In this document: piece by piece, positions 1 through 5,312 of the stretch
Layout: every line of letters begins with the position of its first letter
How positions within the stretch are numbered: the first letter of the stretch is position 1
Source: Bacillota bacterium
Lineage (GTDB): Bacteria; Bacillota; Clostridia; Lachnospirales; Lachnospiraceae
NCBI GenBank assembly: GCA_023415655.1
Contig: JAEZKD010000131.1
Span: forward strand, 1-6,056
DNA: 6,056 bases
Direction: 5' to 3'
Program-made: the position numbers and the translations under genes
The notes under the pieces: generated by a model
Database searches by the model: none
Seen by the model: the letters and a program-made list of their open reading frames with translations, nothing else
Told to the model about the DNA's origin: nothing

Positions 1-99
1 TCCTGGCGTGGATCACAAAATCCATTGATCTTTGATAGAGATTACAATGAGAAGGATTCTTACTGGAATATCATATCAGTTGGTTTAACAGCAAAATAG
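1..99 (+). CDS. C-terminal end of a probable GH10 endo-1,4-beta-xylanase (5' end outside window)
   Basis: Only the last 32 codons and the TAG stop are present. The frame reads SWRGSQNPLIFD, then RDYNEKDSYWNII, and ends in VGLTAK. This resembles the end of the catalytic barrel in GH10 xylanases, where a Trp-Arg is followed by P-L-(L/I/V)-F-D, a short Tyr-containing stretch, and K-P-A-Y-(W/Y)-A-I. The pattern P-L-I-F-D-x-x-Y-x-x-K-x-x-Y-W-x-I-I is preserved here, although the usual Pro-Ala before Tyr is Asp-Ser. GH10 enzymes hydrolyse internal beta-1,4 bonds of xylan. The protein stops about six residues after this motif, so no carbohydrate-binding module follows it. The catalytic Glu residues lie outside the window. 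Another (beta/alpha)8 glycoside hydrolase is possible. A strong terminator follows 86 bases downstream, so this gene ends its transcription unit. Confidence 0.65.
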   Translation, partial: SWRGSQNPLIFDRDYNEKDSYWNIISVGLTAK

Positions 100-185
100 A
101 CTCGTTAAGTATCAAGATTAATGATAATGATTACAAAGCAAGATAGAAACTAGCTTAGAAAGTACCATTGACTGCAGGAAGAGTG

Positions 186-218
186 AAAAGGATTGAATCG
201 AGAGATTCAATCCTTTTT
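186..218 (+). terminator. Rho-independent terminator after the xylanase-like gene
   Basis: A perfect 14-bp inverted repeat (186-199 with 204-217) encloses the tetraloop GAGA (200-203), a GNRA-type loop, and is followed by five T in 214-218. The left arm begins with four A, so the reverse strand also has a T run and the element could work in both directions. No minus-strand gene points into it. It separates the xylanase-like gene from the next transcription unit. Confidence 0.9.
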
Positions 219-428
219 GAGTTATAGAATATTCCAAGTCCTATGACTTGAGTATCCATTAAAGACTTAAGAATGTAATAAAAATAGGTCAAGATAAAAC
301 AACCTCAAGATTGAAGTTATTGCTAAAAAGTAGTAGTAGTAGATAATGCTTGCAAATACAAATTTTAGAATATATTAACAATAATTAGATTAAATAATTA
401 AATTTTTTATAATATTATTACTAAATTA
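219..428. other. Non-coding AT-rich spacer upstream of the small membrane-protein promoter
   Basis: I see no credible gene between 100 and 484; apart from the terminator and promoter listed separately, this is spacer. It holds a small hairpin (CAAGTC 235-240 with GACTTG 245-250, loop CTAT) without a T tract, and a short trinucleotide run of four TAG copies at 331-342. From about 350 to 428 the sequence is almost all A and T with short A and T tracts. That would suit an UP element for the promoter at 429-457. A TATAAT at 408-413 has only a poor -35 (TTAGAT, 385-390) and is at best a secondary promoter. Confidence 0.6.
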
Positions 429-457
429 TTGACATTTTATGAAAAAAAAGGTATTAT
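429..457 (+). promoter_or_regulatory. Strong sigma-A promoter for the small membrane-protein gene
   Basis: A perfect -35 box TTGACA (429-434) and a -10 box TATTAT (452-457, one mismatch to TATAAT) are separated by exactly 17 bases. The upstream DNA is very AT-rich, as in UP-element promoters. The expected transcription start near 464 leaves a leader of only about 20 bases before the start codon, containing the full Shine-Dalgarno AGGAGG (471-476). This is the closest-to-consensus promoter in the window, so the gene is probably well expressed by the housekeeping sigma factor. Confidence 0.85.
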
Positions 458-484
458 ATTAAAAAAAAAGAGGAGGTCGCCATA

Positions 485-736
485 ATGGGTGTCGCGTCAT
501 TGGTACTAGGTATACTCGCAGTTGTAATTGGTCTTTTTTCAGCAGGAGCACTAGGTTGGCTTGGTGCTGTACTAGCAATTATTGGTATTGTTTTAGGTGC
601 TTTAGGCAAGAAAGATCCAGAAAAGAAGGGAATTGCAACAGCTGGGTTAGTATTATCAATTATTGGCTTAGTATTATGTCTAATTCTCTACATAGCATGT
701 GCAGCTTGCATTGGTGGTATAGCAAGCTTAGCTTAA
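485..736 (+). CDS. Small Gly-rich integral membrane protein, DUF4190-like (83 aa)
   Basis: The protein has 83 residues and is almost entirely hydrophobic. Segments at about 4-20, 23-41 and 50-75 could each cross the membrane. The only clearly charged stretch is the loop KKDPEKKG (42-49). The phrases ASLVLGI (4-10), GIVLGALGKK (34-43) and KKGIATAGLVLSIIGLVL (47-64) follow the pattern of DUF4190 and related small membrane proteins, where two similar hydrophobic Gly-rich units flank a short basic loop. The two units resemble each other (ASLVLGI and AGLVLSI), which suggests an old internal duplication. The Pro-rich N-terminal region common in larger DUF4190 proteins is absent. The ATG start has AGGAGG eight bases upstream. 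The molecular function is unknown. The gene lies directly before an Lgt-family gene, separated by a terminator-like hairpin, so the two may share a transcript. Confidence 0.85.
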   Translation: MGVASLVLGILAVVIGLFSAGALGWLGAVLAIIGIVLGALGKKDPEKKGIATAGLVLSIIGLVLCLILYIACAACIGGIASLA

Positions 737-749
737 TAGTATCAGATGG

Positions 750-778
750 ACTCCTGTGAATTTTTCATGGGAGTTTTT
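750..778 (+). terminator. Terminator or attenuator hairpin between the small membrane-protein gene and the Lgt-like gene
   Basis: ACTCCTGTGAA (750-760) pairs with TTCATGGGAGT (764-774) as an 11-bp stem with two internal G-T wobbles and a loop of three T. A run of five T (774-778) follows. The T tract ends directly before the AAAAGGAG Shine-Dalgarno (779-786) of the next gene, and no promoter fits between them. Transcription of the Lgt-like gene would therefore depend on read-through of this hairpin. The hairpin also covers the upstream in-frame ATG at 746, which argues against that ATG as a real start. Confidence 0.75.
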
Positions 779-786
779 AAAAGGAG
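779..786 (+). promoter_or_regulatory. Ribosome binding site that fixes the TTG start of the Lgt-like gene
   Basis: AAAAGGAG is followed after seven bases by TTG at 794, which is ideal spacing. The in-frame ATG at 746 has no Shine-Dalgarno and lies at the terminator hairpin. The in-frame ATG at 767 lies inside the hairpin's right arm. Starting at TTG also puts the family motif P-T-Y-G-L at residues 11-15, as expected near the N-terminus of Lgt proteins. Confidence 0.75.
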
Positions 787-793
787 AAATACA

Positions 794-1561
794 TTGTACA
801 TTCACATATTTCAGATACAAGTTCCAACTTATGGCTTGATGATTACAATTGGTGTTATCATTGCAAATTTGTTAGCGTTATGGATTTTGAAACGGTTTAA
901 ATTCGATGGGAATGATTTCATTATATTAGAAGCATATACGTTTTTAGGTGCATTTTTTGGAGCTAAGGCACTTTATTTATTTGTTTCATACTCAATAATC
1001 GATTGGAGCCGTATATTTGAACTTGATTATTTTAATGAGTTAATGCGTGGTGGGTTTGTTTTCTATGGCGGCTTGATCGGCGGAATCATTGCTTGCACTA
1101 TTGGTGGAAAAATACATCGTTTGCCGGTAAAACGATTTATACAATATTTTATTTGGTTAATCCCTTTCATCCATTGCTTTGGAAGAATTGGATGTCATCT
1201 AGTTGGATGTTGTTATGGACAGCCTTATCATGGACCATTCTCGATCGTTTATCATGAAGGGACACTTGCACCAACCAATATTGAACTATTTCCTGTCCAA
1301 TTGATCGAAGCTATCTGTTTATTTCTAATAGCTATGTTTCTACTGATACTTATATTGCGTGGACGTGAGAGCTTTACATTAGGTATCTATATTGTCTTGT
1401 ATGGTATTTTACGTTTTGTGCTAGAATTTTATAGAGGGGATTCCATCCGAGGAGAATTTCTATATCTCTCAACCTCACAATGGATTAGTATCTGTTTAAT
1501 ATCTTATTCATGTTACATCTTTTATCGAAGTAGAAGATACCATAGGCTAAATCAAGTGTAA
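794..1561 (+). CDS. Divergent prolipoprotein diacylglyceryl transferase family protein (Lgt paralogue), TTG start
   Basis: Numbered from the TTG start (255 aa), the protein has about seven hydrophobic helices and the Lgt scaffold. It shows PTYGLMITIG (11-20), MRGGFVFYGGLIGG (84-97), HCFGRIGCHLVGCCYG (127-142), GILRFVLEFYRGD (204-216) and TSQWISI (226-232). Lgt transfers diacylglycerol from phosphatidylglycerol to the lipobox Cys of prolipoproteins at the membrane. The Tyr of the Y-G-L motif and the Arg of G-R-x-G are kept. However, the position of E. coli His103 (H-G-G) is Tyr91, and the position of Asn146 (G-R-x-G-N) is Cys134. A further Cys pair (139-140) lies in a C-x4-CC-Y-G motif. This Cys-rich form is found in many clostridial proteins annotated as Lgt family, so a related but distinct substrate or reaction is possible. 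A frame extended to ATG 746 would add 16 unlikely residues. The gene lies downstream of a small membrane-protein gene and an attenuator-like hairpin, and a terminator follows. I leave the symbol blank because canonical Lgt activity is uncertain. Confidence 0.85.
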   Translation: MYIHIFQIQVPTYGLMITIGVIIANLLALWILKRFKFDGNDFIILEAYTFLGAFFGAKALYLFVSYSIIDWSRIFELDYFNELMRGGFVFYGGLIGGIIACTIGGKIHRLPVKRFIQYFIWLIPFIHCFGRIGCHLVGCCYGQPYHGPFSIVYHEGTLAPTNIELFPVQLIEAICLFLIAMFLLILILRGRESFTLGIYIVLYGILRFVLEFYRGDSIRGEFLYLSTSQWISICLISYSCYIFYRSRRYHRLNQV

Positions 1562-1653
1562 CATAGTAAGTGCATCGTTATAAAAGGACGTAACAAAGAA
1601 CTAAATTGAGTACACAAGAAACTTATTTCATTTATAATTTCATTCGGAGCAAT

Positions 1654-1683
1654 AGGGTCAAGTAGAGATACTTGATCCTTTTT
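1654..1683 (+). terminator. Rho-independent terminator after the Lgt-like gene
   Basis: AGGGTCAAGTA (1654-1664) pairs with TACTTGATCCT (1669-1679) as an 11-bp stem with one G-T wobble. The loop is GAGA (1665-1668) and five T follow (1679-1683). The loop is the same tetraloop as in the terminator at 186-218. It ends the small-membrane-protein/Lgt-like unit and isolates it from the two-component operon. Confidence 0.88.
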
Positions 1684-1736
1684 GTTTATTCAGTCTCTGG
1701 TAGGTTTACAATTTTTATGCTTCAAATAGAAAAATA

Positions 1737-1745
1737 TGGTATAAT
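1737..1745 (+). promoter_or_regulatory. Extended -10 promoter of the two-component/ABC operon
   Basis: A perfect TATAAT (1740-1745) is preceded by TG one base upstream (1737-1738), giving TGGTATAAT, the extended -10 form that can work without a good -35. The sequence 17 bases upstream (ATGCTT, 1717-1722) is a poor -35, which may leave room for activation by the operon's own regulator. The expected start near 1752 gives a leader of about 108 bases before the response-regulator ATG. That leader contains a small inverted repeat, GTTC (1772-1775) with GAAC (1780-1783). Confidence 0.7.
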
Positions 1746-1859
1746 CCAACATAACCAGATAAAAATAAAGGGTTCTATGGAACAAGGATATAAGAACAGG
1801 TGAATAAGAAGGGATTGTGTATTCAAGTAACAATAACCTTCAGAAATAAGGAGACAAGT

Positions 1860-2552
1860 ATGAGTCGTTTATTAATGATAGAAGATAATATAGAAATAAG
1901 CGCTATGGTCGAGGAATTTTTAATCAGCGAAGGATTTGAGATCGATTTGGCTTATGATGGAATGGAAGCCATGGATAAAGTGAATAAGAATAACTATGAT
2001 CTCATTTTACTGGATTTGATGATACCGAAAATTTCTGGTATGCAGGTAATGAAAAATGTCCGAACAAGCTCAAAGACACCAATCATTATAATATCAGCAA
2101 AGGATACGGACAGTGATAAAGCAATGGGGCTTGGACTTGGTGCAGATGATTATATTACAAAGCCGTTTTCCTTGGTAGAGCTTTCAGCAAGAGTGAAAGC
2201 AAATATACGTAGAGCGACTTTATACGCACCAGGAGAAAAAGAACAGGAATCGATCCTATATAAAGATTTGGTGATAAATTGCAATCAATATTCTGTAACT
2301 CGAGATGGGGAAGAGATTCGACTTACAGCAAAGGAGTTTGAAATATTAAAATTATTCGCACTGCATCCAAATCGTGTATATACCAAAGCACAGATTTATC
2401 AGTTGATATGGGGGGAAGCTTATCAGAAGGATGAGAATGTCATCAATGTACATATGCGTAGATTAAGGGAAAAGATCGAGGTGGATCCTGGAAATCCACA
2501 ATACATACAGACCTTATGGGGAATCGGGTATCGGATGGGAGATGTAGTATGA
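1860..2552 (+). CDS. OmpR/PhoB-family two-component response regulator
   Basis: The protein has 230 residues, typical for the OmpR family. The receiver domain (about 2-117) has the acidic pair E8-D9, phosphoacceptor Asp52 in LLDLMIP, Ser79 in IIISA, and Lys101 in ITKPF. The C-terminal winged-helix domain (about 131-227) has RLTAKEFEILKLF (154-166), the recognition-helix region ENVINVHMRRLREKI (192-206), and the ending TLWGIGYRM (218-226). It would be phosphorylated by the kinase encoded next and bind DNA at direct repeats. I chose ATG 1860 because AAGGAG (1848-1853) lies six bases upstream and the product begins with the canonical beta-1 strand SRLLMIEDN. The frame stays open back to GTG 1800, but that would add 20 residues unlike a receiver domain. 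The stop overlaps the kinase start as ATGA, indicating translational coupling. It is the first gene of a four-gene operon. Confidence 0.95.
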   Translation: MSRLLMIEDNIEISAMVEEFLISEGFEIDLAYDGMEAMDKVNKNNYDLILLDLMIPKISGMQVMKNVRTSSKTPIIIISAKDTDSDKAMGLGLGADDYITKPFSLVELSARVKANIRRATLYAPGEKEQESILYKDLVINCNQYSVTRDGEEIRLTAKEFEILKLFALHPNRVYTKAQIYQLIWGEAYQKDENVINVHMRRLREKIEVDPGNPQYIQTLWGIGYRMGDVV

Positions 2553-3457
2553 TATTTTTGGTTACTTTACTTGCAGTTACATTCTTTATTTGCAATCTCT
2601 TACAAAAATCAAAAGAAAAGAAGCGAACCAAGCAATTAGAGTATCTAATTGAAAAATTACAAGAAATACAAAAAAATCATAGTCAAGATCGGCTTCGTTT
2701 TCAAACTGAAGATGAACAATTGCGTAAACTTGCGATGCAATGCAATCTGCTATTAGAAGAGAATCAAGAGAATGAAAGAAACTACCGAAATAGCGAAGAA
2801 TCCATGAGAAAAATGCTATCTAATGTTTCTCATGACCTTAAAACACCTCTTACGGTCGTATTAGGATATTTGGAAATGTTACAGATGAATGAAAGTATGG
2901 AGAATCTATCCCTGATATATCATAAAGTCAAACAAGTACTTGATCAAATGAATGAATTTTTTGATTTAGCCAAACTTGAATCGAAGGATAAATGTTATCC
3001 TGTAACTCGAATTGATGTTGCAGAAATTTGTCGTCAGGTTGTATTGGAGTACTATGAAGAATTTGCAAAAAGAAAGATTGTGGTTGAGCTAGAATTACCG
3101 GAAACAATCGTTTTTGCTTTGGGCAACGAAGAAGCACTGATTAGGATTCTTAATAATTTGATTAGCAATGCAATTAAGTATGGAATGGACGGTAAATATT
3201 TTGGGTTATTCCTTAAAGAGTATGCAAACGGTGTAGACATTCAAGTGATTGACCATGGTAAAGGAATTGAAAAAACGTATCAGAACAAAGTATTTGAACG
3301 GTTATATACATTAGAAGACTCAAGAAGTACCAAATATCAAGGGAGTGGACTTGGATTGTCTATTACCAAAGCATTAGTAGAACAAATGGATGGAAAGATT
3401 CATCTAAAAAGTGTGCCTTATCAAAACACGATATTTGAGATTTGTCTTAAGAAATAA
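2549..3457 (+). CDS. Sensor histidine kinase with one N-terminal helix and no extracytoplasmic sensor domain
   Basis: The product has 302 residues. One hydrophobic helix (1-18) is followed at once by a basic stretch (KSKEKKR, 20-26), placing the rest in the cytoplasm. A charged, probably coiled-coil linker (about 27-88) leads to the dimerisation/phosphotransfer domain with H95 in SNVSHDLKTPLTVVLGYLEM (91-110). The ATPase domain shows the N box NNLISNAIKYG (202-212), the G1 box DHGKGIE (235-241), FERLY (249-253) and the G2 box GSGLGLSITKAL (265-276). There is no second helix, HAMP, PAS or extracellular loop. It should phosphorylate the regulator encoded just upstream. ATG 2549 overlaps the regulator stop and has GGGAG (2537-2541) seven bases upstream. 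An in-frame ATG at 2516 would add 11 residues inside the regulator gene and lacks an SD. Kinases of this build commonly accompany ABC transporters for peptide or antibiotic export, and the next two genes fit that. Confidence 0.93.
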   Translation: MIFLVTLLAVTFFICNLLQKSKEKKRTKQLEYLIEKLQEIQKNHSQDRLRFQTEDEQLRKLAMQCNLLLEENQENERNYRNSEESMRKMLSNVSHDLKTPLTVVLGYLEMLQMNESMENLSLIYHKVKQVLDQMNEFFDLAKLESKDKCYPVTRIDVAEICRQVVLEYYEEFAKRKIVVELELPETIVFALGNEEALIRILNNLISNAIKYGMDGKYFGLFLKEYANGVDIQVIDHGKGIEKTYQNKVFERLYTLEDSRSTKYQGSGLGLSITKALVEQMDGKIHLKSVPYQNTIFEICLKK

Positions 3458-3536
3458 GTAAGAAACGAGTAATGATGTGGAAAGAAACCATTGTTACTAT
3501 TAAATTATGACAAATATAGAAAGCGGGGAACTTAAG

Positions 3537-4448
3537 ATGCAATCAATCGTACATACAAAAGGATTAACGAAATATTATCAAGATGCAGAAATAGTAACCG
3601 ATGTTAATTTGCGTCTGTCCAAAGGTCAGATTTATGGACTTCTAGGGGAAAATGGGGCTGGTAAAAGCACAATCTTGAAGATGCTTGTTGGTCTTGTAAA
3701 ACCAACGGATGGGAGCATAGAATTGTTTGGCCAGAAATTAGACAATAATCCTAAGGAATTACTAAAAAGAATAGGAGCCATTATCGAGGAGCCCATTTTT
3801 TATCGAAACCTAACAGTAATGGAGAGTATGAAATTACATTGCGAGTATATGGGATATTATAATTGGAAAGACATTGACAAAGTGATTGAAATTGTCAAAC
3901 TTGATAATGCAAGAATGAAAAAAGTCTCTCAATTATCACTTGGTATGAAACAACGCTTGGCCCTTGCTAGAGCCATCGTAACAAAGCCAGAGTTCTTAAT
4001 ACTTGATGAGCCAATTAACGGCCTAGATCCAACAGGAATTAAGGATGTTAGAAATTTATTACGTGATCTAAATGAAAAAGATGGAGTTACAATTCTCGTA
4101 TCAAGTCATATCTTGTCCGAAGTGGAACAATTAGCATCTACCATTGGCATATTATCCAAACATCGATTGGATAAGGAAGTTTCCATGAAAGAAATCCATG
4201 CGAAAGAAGGAAAATTTCTTGAAGTTAAGGTCGATCGAGTGCAAACAGCAGCAGTCGTGTTAGATTCTGTGTTTCATTTGCAACAATATGCAATTGTAAA
4301 TGATCAAACAATTCGTATATATGAAGATCAAGTGAATCAGAATGAAATCATGAAAGCACTTATGGATAAAGACGTCAGAATCATTAGTATTACAAAAAAA
4401 GAATTCAGTCTCGAAGATTACTTTTTTGAGATTATTAAGGAGGCTTAA
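3537..4448 (+). CDS. ABC transporter ATP-binding protein, BcrA/LanF type with Glu in the Q-loop
   Basis: The protein has 303 residues. It shows Walker A GENGAGKST (37-45), the signature LSLGMKQR (133-140), Walker B FLILDEP with catalytic Glu158 (153-159), the D-loop GLDP (162-165) and the H-loop His191 in SSHIL. The Q-loop position reads GAIIEEPIFY (80-89), with Glu replacing the usual Gln. An E-loop is known from lantibiotic-immunity ATPases such as NukF, and BcrA-type bacitracin ATPases look similar. The C-terminal extension (about 220-303) has a fold-like pattern seen in this subfamily, ending in FSLEDYFFEIIKEA. It powers the permease encoded next, probably exporting or removing a membrane-active peptide or lipid-bound drug; the substrate is inferred. 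Start 3537 has a GGGGA six to seven bases upstream, whereas ATG 3507 has no SD and would add ten polar residues. The gene lies 79 bases after the kinase with no terminator between them. Confidence 0.92.
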   Translation: MQSIVHTKGLTKYYQDAEIVTDVNLRLSKGQIYGLLGENGAGKSTILKMLVGLVKPTDGSIELFGQKLDNNPKELLKRIGAIIEEPIFYRNLTVMESMKLHCEYMGYYNWKDIDKVIEIVKLDNARMKKVSQLSLGMKQRLALARAIVTKPEFLILDEPINGLDPTGIKDVRNLLRDLNEKDGVTILVSSHILSEVEQLASTIGILSKHRLDKEVSMKEIHAKEGKFLEVKVDRVQTAAVVLDSVFHLQQYAIVNDQTIRIYEDQVNQNEIMKALMDKDVRIISITKKEFSLEDYFFEIIKEA

Positions 4449-4449
4449 G

Positions 4450-5157
4450 ATGATGCTACAACTTATGAAACTTGAATTAAAGAAAGTAAAACTTTCCACT
4501 TATCTTAAAGGAATGTTGATTTGTTTTCTTATGGCGGCTTGCTTGATTGGATTTTTTTTATTAATATTAAATGTAGAAAGTGATGCAGTCAATGATTTTG
4601 GTGGTTTTACAGAATTTATTTTATTACCAGTTGTCCTGATTCGTGCTATATTTATTGTTTACTCAAGTATTTGCATTAGTAGAATCGTGATTGATGAATA
4701 CAGAAACAAAACAATTCTTTTAATGTTTACATATCCAATTAGCCGTAGAAAACTATTTCTAGCAAAGTTGTGTATCGTATTTTTAGGAACCATAATTTCT
4801 ATCTTAGTTAGTACAGCTCTTCTGACAGCTTTCACAGCAGTGATATTTGGAGCAATGAAATTATATCCAGATGTTACTATGGAAAACTATGTTAAGAATA
4901 TGCAAATTACAGTTCTTGGAGCATTTACCTGTGGATTTGCTTCCTTGATCCCATTCTATTTTGGAATGAGAAAAAAATCGATGCCAACAACTATTGTGTC
5001 TGGAATTATTATAGCAGTATTCTTATCATCAACGGCGGGTGGTATCAGCCTTAAATTTGATGTGATACGATTGTTAGTAATGATGGGATTATCCATTGTA
5101 TTTGTACTATCTACATTTATAACTAAACTCAATCAATTAGAAGAAAGCGATGTGTAA
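4450..5157 (+). CDS. ABC-2 type transporter permease (BcrB/LanE-like)
   Basis: The protein has 235 residues with six probable helices (about 22-40, 57-78, 106-134, 153-173, 180-198 and 205-224). Between helices 2 and 3 lies a cytoplasmic segment, IDEYRNKTILLMFTYPISRRKLFLAK (81-106). Such an E-Y-R-x-x-T/K-I, then Y-P-I-S-R, motif is a hallmark of ABC-2 permeases of the BcrB/NatB kind and couples to the ATPase. Only one permease gene is present, so the likely transporter is two ATPases plus two copies of this permease, unlike LanFEG systems with two different permeases. AAGGAGG (4437-4443) lies inside the end of the ATPase gene, six bases before ATG 4450; ATG 4453 is an equally acceptable start. 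ATG 4426 lies upstream of that SD within the ATPase gene and is unlikely. The operon probably ends here, but I see no clear terminator downstream. Confidence 0.9.
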   Translation: MMLQLMKLELKKVKLSTYLKGMLICFLMAACLIGFFLLILNVESDAVNDFGGFTEFILLPVVLIRAIFIVYSSICISRIVIDEYRNKTILLMFTYPISRRKLFLAKLCIVFLGTIISILVSTALLTAFTAVIFGAMKLYPDVTMENYVKNMQITVLGAFTCGFASLIPFYFGMRKKSMPTTIVSGIIIAVFLSSTAGGISLKFDVIRLLVMMGLSIVFVLSTFITKLNQLEESDV

Positions 5158-5261
5158 TTTCTAATTTCATTTTTGTGTCTGAGAAAGGGTACTAAATTAC
5201 ATAGGCGTTCAAGAGTAAAATAAAAGGTAAAAACAATGCTTGTAAAGGTAAAAATATTACA
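5158..5261. other. Intergenic stretch after the permease, no terminator seen
   Basis: No stem followed by a T run can be found between the permease stop and the lipoprotein gene, so some operon transcripts may run into the lipoprotein gene. The segment contains the paired 11-base direct repeat listed separately. Confidence 0.5.
5223..5254 (+). repeat. Direct repeat AAAGGTAAAAA, two copies 21 bp apart
   Basis: AAAGGTAAAAA occurs at 5223-5233 and again at 5244-5254, start to start exactly 21 bp, or two helical turns, so both copies face the same side of the DNA. It lies directly upstream of the possible lipoprotein promoter (5262-5290). Direct repeats are the usual binding geometry of OmpR-family regulators, and one is encoded nearby. 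Whether the regulator binds here is inference. An A-rich background makes chance similarity possible. Confidence 0.5.
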
Positions 5262-5290
5262 TTTATGTCCGAGCAAGATAATTATATAAT
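5262..5290 (+). promoter_or_regulatory. Possible promoter of the lipoprotein gene
   Basis: A perfect TATAAT (5285-5290) lies 17 bases after a weak -35 (TTTATG, 5262-5267, three matches to TTGACA). The expected start near 5297 leaves a leader of about 16 bases containing the SD AGAGGG (5301-5306). A weak -35 with paired upstream repeats would fit an activated promoter. Confidence 0.45.
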
Positions 5291-5312
5291 AGGAGTAGAA
5301 AGAGGGAATTAT

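Noticed and set aside
235..250. Hairpin CAAGTC/GACTTG as a second terminator
   Set aside because: Only six base pairs with no T tract after it, and a strong terminator lies just upstream.
331..342. TAG trinucleotide run as a phase-variable repeat
   Set aside because: Only four copies, in non-coding DNA about 90 bases upstream of the promoter; too short to argue for slippage control.
746..793. Upstream ATG extension of the Lgt-like gene
   Set aside because: No SD precedes ATG 746. The stretch lies across the terminator hairpin, and the TTG at 794 has an ideal SD and gives a normal Lgt N-terminus.
1800..1859. GTG-started 20-residue extension of the response regulator
   Set aside because: It precedes the canonical receiver start, lacks a clear SD, and ATG 1860 has AAGGAG at six bases.
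3491..3520. Possible internal promoter before the ATPase gene (TTGTTA, 18 bases, TATAGA)
   Set aside because: Both boxes are only partial matches with 18-bp spacing in AT-rich DNA; such matches are expected by chance. No terminator precedes it, so operon transcription suffices.
5265..5312. Upstream ATG extension of the lipoprotein
   Set aside because: It would place 16 polar residues before the signal peptide, it covers the TATAAT box, and ATG 5313 has its own SD.
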